This document shows positions 5,021-8,427 of a DNA stretch of 8,427 nt, piece by piece (position 1 is the first letter of the stretch; each line of letters opens with the position of its first letter). The notes beneath the pieces are model-generated. The model was not told the origin of the DNA and searched no databases. It saw only the letters and a program-made list of their open reading frames with translations. Both the position numbers and the translations under genes were made by a program. The DNA comes from Bacteroidota bacterium (GTDB lineage: Bacteria; Bacteroidota; Bacteroidia; Chitinophagales; Chitinophagaceae): positions 1 to 8,427 of the forward strand of contig JAEYQO010000068.1 in NCBI GenBank assembly GCA_023409975.1, read 5' to 3'.

Positions 5021-7582
5021 TTAGGGGATATTGACCGCTAAAGGAATTTTCACAGTAGCTATTCCAGCCGTCGGATCATGTTGCCACTGCCTTGCCAGAT
5101 CCGCATCTGCGCTGCCGGTCCAGTCAGTGGACAACAGCCTGTTATCTATCAGCCGCACGCCCGGGCGCAACTGCCACCCTGAAGCAGCCAGCGTATGCCC
5201 CTTGTCGCCTTCCGCAATACATCTGTAAACAAAGCAGGGCATCGGCATCATATCAGCCAGCTTCAGCATCTCTGCAGTCGGAAGGGCTACTCTGCAATGC
5301 GATTTATCGCCGATGAAACCATCTTTGTCCACCACCAGTTCTCCCTGATCCACATGCACTCCCGACCATTGCAGTCCTTTACCGGTCAGGAAAGCTTCCG
5401 CAAGGGTCACGAGGAAGAGCTGATTGCCCAGCCGCACGGGCTGTGCATCATTAAACTTATTTTTCCCATCCAACTCAAACTTCTTACTCTCCACCTCAAT
5501 CACGAACTGGTAGCTACGCCCTTTCACTTTCTCATCCGAAAGCTCTGTGATTTTCTTACTAATGAATTTACTCAGCAGGTTCAGCGCCGCGTTGTCGAGG
5601 TAAGGGAAGATCTTCAGGATATTCGATCCCCTGATCATGCTGGTCACTCTCCGGTCCAGCTTCACAAGTCCCTTCACCAGGTCGCTGCGGAAGAGCTGGC
5701 CCTCCACTTCCTGGCTCCACTGAGGTTCCGTTCCGGTGCTCACCGTTTCCTGTACCATCTTCAGGGTTTTCAGGCGCTTCCTCACGAGGAAGGAAGCCAG
5801 CTCCACGGCATAGATATTCGGGTGTTTGGAGGCGAAGCCGGCAAAGCCCTGCAGCGGACTGCCAGGAAGGTCGATGCTGCGATAGACCTCACCCTCCAGC
5901 TTCACAGGCGCAATAGCCATGATCTTATAGTCTTCGCTCTTGCCCGATATCTGCAATAGCTCACCCACCAGCAGCCTCAGTACCGCTTTCATCACCAGTT
6001 GCTGATCGGGTATCTGGGTCAGTCCGGCTTCAAACTGGTCCTCATGGTCGAGGAGCGCACCATATTGCTGCGGGTGTTTGTGACAGAGTCTCAGCAGCCG
6101 GGCCTTCATCGTCAATGGGCCACCCGGCACCACCTCGGAGGAACGGCGCGCAGCAGATATTTCATTCAGCAGTTGAACAATTTCAGTGATGTACCTGCTA
6201 CAGTCGGTCTGACTGTTCACAAGTCCCTCAAGTACCTCGTAGAATTTGCCCGCGTCTTTCAACACCTCTGCCACATCCACGATCTTTGCGCTCTCCTTTA
6301 CCCTCGATTCATTCATGATCATCGAAAGCAGCGAGCCCACATGCGGCAGCAGCCGGTCGATGGTGCTCAGACGCACAACATCCTGTGCCTTGGTGAAGCC
6401 GCTCAGGTCGCCCGCTCTTACGATGCCGAATTGCTTCAGGAAGGGAATCTGGTAGTTAATGTTTTCATCTCCCACGCTGGGATCTACGAATACTACCAGC
6501 CGGTCGAACTCCCGCGGTTCTTCTGCATCGAGAAAGCTCGCGAGGCGAAAGGCTTCTTTTACGGGTTCGTTGTTGAAGGTGCCCCCGTCCACATAGAAGA
6601 AGGGATAGCTCAGCGCTCCGGCTTCCTGTTTTGCGCCCATGGCGGCGCTGCATACTTCGGCATCGAGTGCCTTCGGCCAGGTCTTGTCATATTCAAATTG
6701 AAACCGCTCCAGCGGCACGGGTTCGAATGCCATGGGGAAGGCTCCGCAAGCCATGGCAGTAGCAACGATCCGCGACCAGGTCTTCGGCCGGTCCAGCTCA
6801 CCCACCACACCTTCTGCTTTATGTCCCAGGTGGTAGCGCATCCATCTCGACGGATACTTGTTGCGATCCTGCTCCAGGTCCTGGAGGTTCTTCTCTCCAA
6901 AGAACAGGTGGAAGACCCTCAGTTCTTTATGGCAGCGGGAAGTCAGGGTGTCCTTCAGTCCGGCATGATTAGGATGGTCGGCGCCGATCCTGCGCTCATC
7001 GATCACAATGCCGGTGACATTGGAAAGGGTGCAGGCAAAGATCACTTCTTTGTTGAGGATGCAACGAGTGCTGAAGTCGAACTCAGTACCGCTGTTGGGT
7101 TTGAAATGTTTCCTGGCAATTTCTTCCAGTGCGCCCCGCCGCAGCAGTCCGCCTTCATGATGCAGGGCATCCCATTCCGACTGTTCATCACCCAGCAGCG
7201 CATCGAAATTGATATCATCTACCCAGATCTCCTTTTGCAGGTTCTTCACCACCTGTGCGGCCACGAGGTTCCTCCACTGCTGTCCGGACATCTGTTCCGC
7301 GTGATGACCCTCAGCGTTCAGCACACTGATGGCCGCTTCGCGTTCTTCAGGCGTCTGAAAAGCCAGTCCCCGCAGCATGATGCTCAATGCCATCGCGCCT
7401 GCACTGGCCCCGGCGAACACATCGATCTCGATGTTTTCATAGCGGTGAAAGTCCTTGTCTTTGGCAAAATAGCCTCCATGGAGCACCAATTGTTTGATCG
7501 ATTCTGCCAGTGCGGCCCCGGAAAACGATCCGAGCGATACGCCTCCGCCCATCGCGAAAGCCAGTTTGAGTGTCTTTGCCAT
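5021..7582 (-). CDS. Patatin-like phospholipase family protein with a large C-terminal extension
   Basis: Putative lipid acyl hydrolase of 853 residues. The patatin core spans about residues 5-400. It starts with the oxyanion loop GGGVSLG (12-18), followed by the nucleophile elbow GASAG with Ser60, a block near ATAMACGAFPMAFEPV (274-289), and the catalytic Asp332 in DGG (332-334). The Ser-Asp dyad is complete, so activity is likely; the substrate is not readable. Residues 85-270 are a long insertion between elbow and Asp compared with small patatins. Residues 400-853 match no domain I recognise; 640-690 looks helical and 720-853 mostly beta, with many Trp and Gly. No signal peptide or transmembrane helix is evident, so it is probably cytoplasmic or peripheral. 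The ATG at 7580-7582 gives the expected N-terminus just before the glycine loop. It converges with the receiver gene, and its upstream side is a repeat block. Confidence 0.9.
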   Translation of the reverse strand: MAKTLKLAFAMGGGVSLGSFSGAALAESIKQLVLHGGYFAKDKDFHRYENIEIDVFAGASAGAMALSIMLRGLAFQTPEEREAAISVLNAEGHHAEQMSGQQWRNLVAAQVVKNLQKEIWVDDINFDALLGDEQSEWDALHHEGGLLRRGALEEIARKHFKPNSGTEFDFSTRCILNKEVIFACTLSNVTGIVIDERRIGADHPNHAGLKDTLTSRCHKELRVFHLFFGEKNLQDLEQDRNKYPSRWMRYHLGHKAEGVVGELDRPKTWSRIVATAMACGAFPMAFEPVPLERFQFEYDKTWPKALDAEVCSAAMGAKQEAGALSYPFFYVDGGTFNNEPVKEAFRLASFLDAEEPREFDRLVVFVDPSVGDENINYQIPFLKQFGIVRAGDLSGFTKAQDVVRLSTIDRLLPHVGSLLSMIMNESRVKESAKIVDVAEVLKDAGKFYEVLEGLVNSQTDCSRYITEIVQLLNEISAARRSSEVVPGGPLTMKARLLRLCHKHPQQYGALLDHEDQFEAGLTQIPDQQLVMKAVLRLLVGELLQISGKSEDYKIMAIAPVKLEGEVYRSIDLPGSPLQGFAGFASKHPNIYAVELASFLVRKRLKTLKMVQETVSTGTEPQWSQEVEGQLFRSDLVKGLVKLDRRVTSMIRGSNILKIFPYLDNAALNLLSKFISKKITELSDEKVKGRSYQFVIEVESKKFELDGKNKFNDAQPVRLGNQLFLVTLAEAFLTGKGLQWSGVHVDQGELVVDKDGFIGDKSHCRVALPTAEMLKLADMMPMPCFVYRCIAEGDKGHTLAASGWQLRPGVRLIDNRLLSTDWTGSADADLARQWQHDPTAGIATVKIPLAVNIP

Positions 7583-7748
7583 GATGTAAGTTTTTGAATG
7601 TTAAACTGTTGATTGTCTCCGATGGATGACCAGCGCGGAACATCTCCATTCCCTGCCTCCATCGAAGGATAAAGGAACGATGAATTAATGGGTTCTGCAA
7701 TGTGAAAAAGACTATTGGGGGAGGGGTAGTTTAACCCTGAGGCCTGAG
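7583..7748 (-). other. Upstream region of the patatin gene, no clear promoter
   Basis: About 160 bp of non-repeat sequence lies between the patatin start and the right repeat block. No match to the TAnnTTTG box was found on the minus strand here. The bases just ahead of the ATG are A-rich (TTCAAAAACTTACATC) with no Shine-Dalgarno sequence. The overlapping small frames have no protein-like features. The promoter may use another sigma factor or lie within the repeats. Confidence 0.4.
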
Positions 7749-7843
7749 GCCTTCGGCAGTCGTGAGTCGTTAGTGGCCTTCGGCAGTCGTGAGTCGTGAG
7801 TCGCTAGTCGTTAGAGTATTAACCGACAGTTTCATGGTTCGTA
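7749..7843 (-). repeat. Modular heptamer unit, right block, copy G
   Basis: Read on the minus strand, this has a head at 7821-7843 (GAACCATGAAACTGTCGGTT), a linker, heptamers CTAACGA, CTAGCGA, CTCACGA, CTCACGA and a CTGCCGAAGGC mini-hairpin, then a second short heptamer run and a second GCCGAAGGC (7749-7757). Bases 7749-7831 are identical to 7979-8061 except at one position. The palindrome GGCCTGAGGCC lies immediately to the left (7741-7751). Confidence 0.85.
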
Positions 7844-7849
7844 TCATGT

Positions 7850-7891
7850 CAGATGTCAGATGTCAGATGTCAGATTACAGATGTCAGATGT
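7850..7891. repeat. Tandem heptamer array CAGATGT x6
   Basis: Six consecutive 7-bp units are present: five CAGATGT and one CAGATTA (7871-7877). Two more copies lie at 7967-7980, the last ending in GC and merging with the next mini-hairpin. On the minus strand the phase can be read as CTGACAT, which fits the CTNACNN pattern of the other heptamers. No promoter or gene is associated with it. Confidence 0.85.
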
Positions 7892-7933
7892 GGGTCGTGA
7901 AGATTGCCTTGGCTTTGGTCTTCGCTAAACCCG

Positions 7934-7961
7934 CCAATGGCCAACGGCTAACGGCTAACGG
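7934..7961 (+). repeat. Tandem heptamer array CTAACGG x4
   Basis: Four 7-bp units are present: CCAATGG, CCAACGG, CTAACGG, CTAACGG. On the plus strand they fit the CTNACNN heptamer pattern, opposite in orientation to the units on either side. The run sits in the 148-bp spacer between the two copies of the 83-bp direct repeat, which otherwise contains no recognisable feature. Confidence 0.75.
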
Positions 7962-7978
7962 CCGATCAGATGTCAGAT

Positions 7979-8061
7979 GCCTTCGGCAGTCGTGAGTCGT
8001 TAGTGGCCTTCGGCAGTCGTGAGTCGTGAGTCGCTAGTCGTTAGAGTATTTACCGACAGTT
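7979..8061 (-). repeat. Modular heptamer unit, right block, copy H (second copy of 83-bp repeat)
   Basis: It matches 7749-7831 at 82 of 83 bases, differing only at 8051 (T here, A at 7821). Read on the minus strand it has the TGTCGGT head end, a linker, heptamers and two GCCGAAGGC mini-hairpins. Its head end overlaps the right arm of the long inverted repeat, exactly as the left arm overlaps the head of unit B. Confidence 0.88.
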
Positions 8062-8138
8062 CCCATGATTTATTAGCCGCCTCCTGATCCTGTTTGCTCC
8101 ATTTGTCTGAATCAGGATTAGGAGGATTTTAGGATATA
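8052..8138 (-). repeat. Right arm of long inverted repeat (partner 269-354)
   Basis: These 87 bases are the near-exact reverse complement of 269-354 with about five differences. They include the TTGTCTGAATCAGGATT end (8104-8120) of the fold-back element. Here the second arm of that element is absent, so the copy is a fragment or a solo end. Confidence 0.88.
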
Positions 8139-8315
8139 GAAGGCGAAAAGAAAAAGGGCTGCCCGTCAGGGCACGAATTTAATTCACCTCTTCCAACAAA
8201 ATCACTTCATCATTCCTTTATTCTCAAAAAGCACCCTACAGACTTTATTCCATAGGGATAGGAAAGGCTGCGAAGGTGCAGCGAAGCTTTCATCTGAAAT
8301 CATTATTTTAGTTGT
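8139..8315. other. Unique sequence upstream of the partial gene
   Basis: About 177 bp without a convincing gene on either strand. Visible structure is limited to short hairpins: TGCCC-GTCA-GGGCA (8160-8173), which on the minus strand is followed a few bases on by a short T-rich stretch, and GCTGC-GAAGGT-GCAGC (8267-8282) followed by one GCGAAGC (8281-8287). A 7-of-8 match to the -7 box, TATTTTAG (8304-8311), sits too close to the next ATG for a normal leader. Confidence 0.35.
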
Positions 8316-8427
8316 ATGACTATAGAACAAGCCCAACAAGAATTAGCAGTCTATAGAAAACAGCAAAGAGAGGCGAGGAAGAAAATTGTAGAACTGCGAA
8401 CATTTCTTCAGGACAGGGGTGTTAACC
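8316..8427 (+). CDS. Start of an unrecognised gene, cut by the window end
   Basis: An ATG at 8316 opens a frame that stays open for 37 codons to the window end. It begins MTIEQAQQELAVYRKQQREA and continues with a basic, Lys/Arg-rich helical stretch. The residues seen are strongly charged, rich in Gln, Glu, Arg and Lys, and would form an amphipathic helix or coiled coil. No family is recognised. TTTTAGTTGT precedes the ATG with no Shine-Dalgarno sequence, which is normal for this phylum. The short length leaves a real chance that it is not coding, though codon use looks ordinary and in-frame stops are absent. Confidence 0.5.
   Translation, partial: MTIEQAQQELAVYRKQQREARKKIVELRTFLQDRGVN

Noticed and set aside
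5999..7597. A 532-codon open frame on the plus strand opposite the patatin gene
   Set aside because: It is the antisense of a gene with intact catalytic motifs; its translation is rich in His, Gln and Arg with no family motif, as expected of an opposite-strand shadow.
7789..7995. A 68-codon open frame in the right repeat block
   Set aside because: It is made of translated tandem heptamers (SDVRCQMSDYRCQM) and has no independent sign of being a gene.
8160..8173. Hairpin TGCCC-GTCA-GGGCA as a terminator
   Set aside because: No plus-strand T-run follows, and no minus-strand gene is seen for which it would terminate transcription.

Overview
The window looks like chromosomal DNA from a member of the Bacteroidota, probably a Chitinophagaceae- or Cytophaga-like organism. 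The grounds are: promoter -7 boxes of the TAnnTTTG type ahead of two genes, no clear Shine-Dalgarno sequences, a multi-PAS protein with motifs typical of this phylum (PLPMWIFD, EFLSMTILDIRP, EIAWIQSH), and dense families of short intergenic repeats. The phylum call is an inference from style; no rRNA or tRNA is present to confirm it.

Layout: 1-745 is almost gene-free and packed with repeats (a GTAGAGACG palindrome, a fold-back element with TTGTCTGAATCAGGATT ends, and an array of modular units). 723-2819 (minus) encodes a 698-residue multi-PAS sensory protein that ends after a histidine-containing helical segment and has no ATPase domain. A 314-bp divergent intergenic region (2820-3133) with several dyads separates it from a D-lactate dehydrogenase gene (3134-4117, plus). 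Then come a cold-shock protein gene with its own promoter and terminator (4199-4441), a single-domain receiver protein (4549-4953, plus), and, convergent with it, a large patatin-like phospholipase (5021-7582, minus). 7583-8315 holds a leader region and a second repeat block, and 8316-8427 is the start of an unrecognised gene that leaves the window.

The genes look like separate, individually promoted housekeeping or sensory genes and not one pathway; no operon is evident. The PAS protein and the receiver could belong to phosphorelay or sensory circuits, but nothing shows that they work together.

The most unusual content is the repeat system on both flanks. Units have a head (about GAACCAYGGAACTGTCGGT), a run of variable heptamers that nearly all fit CTNACNN, and a tail that is a GAA-triloop mini-hairpin (GCGAAGC or GCCGAAGGC). 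The left block reads on the plus strand and the right block on the minus strand, so both point inward at the genes. An 86/87-bp near-identical inverted pair lies within the two blocks. This is the best candidate for an undescribed element family in the window.
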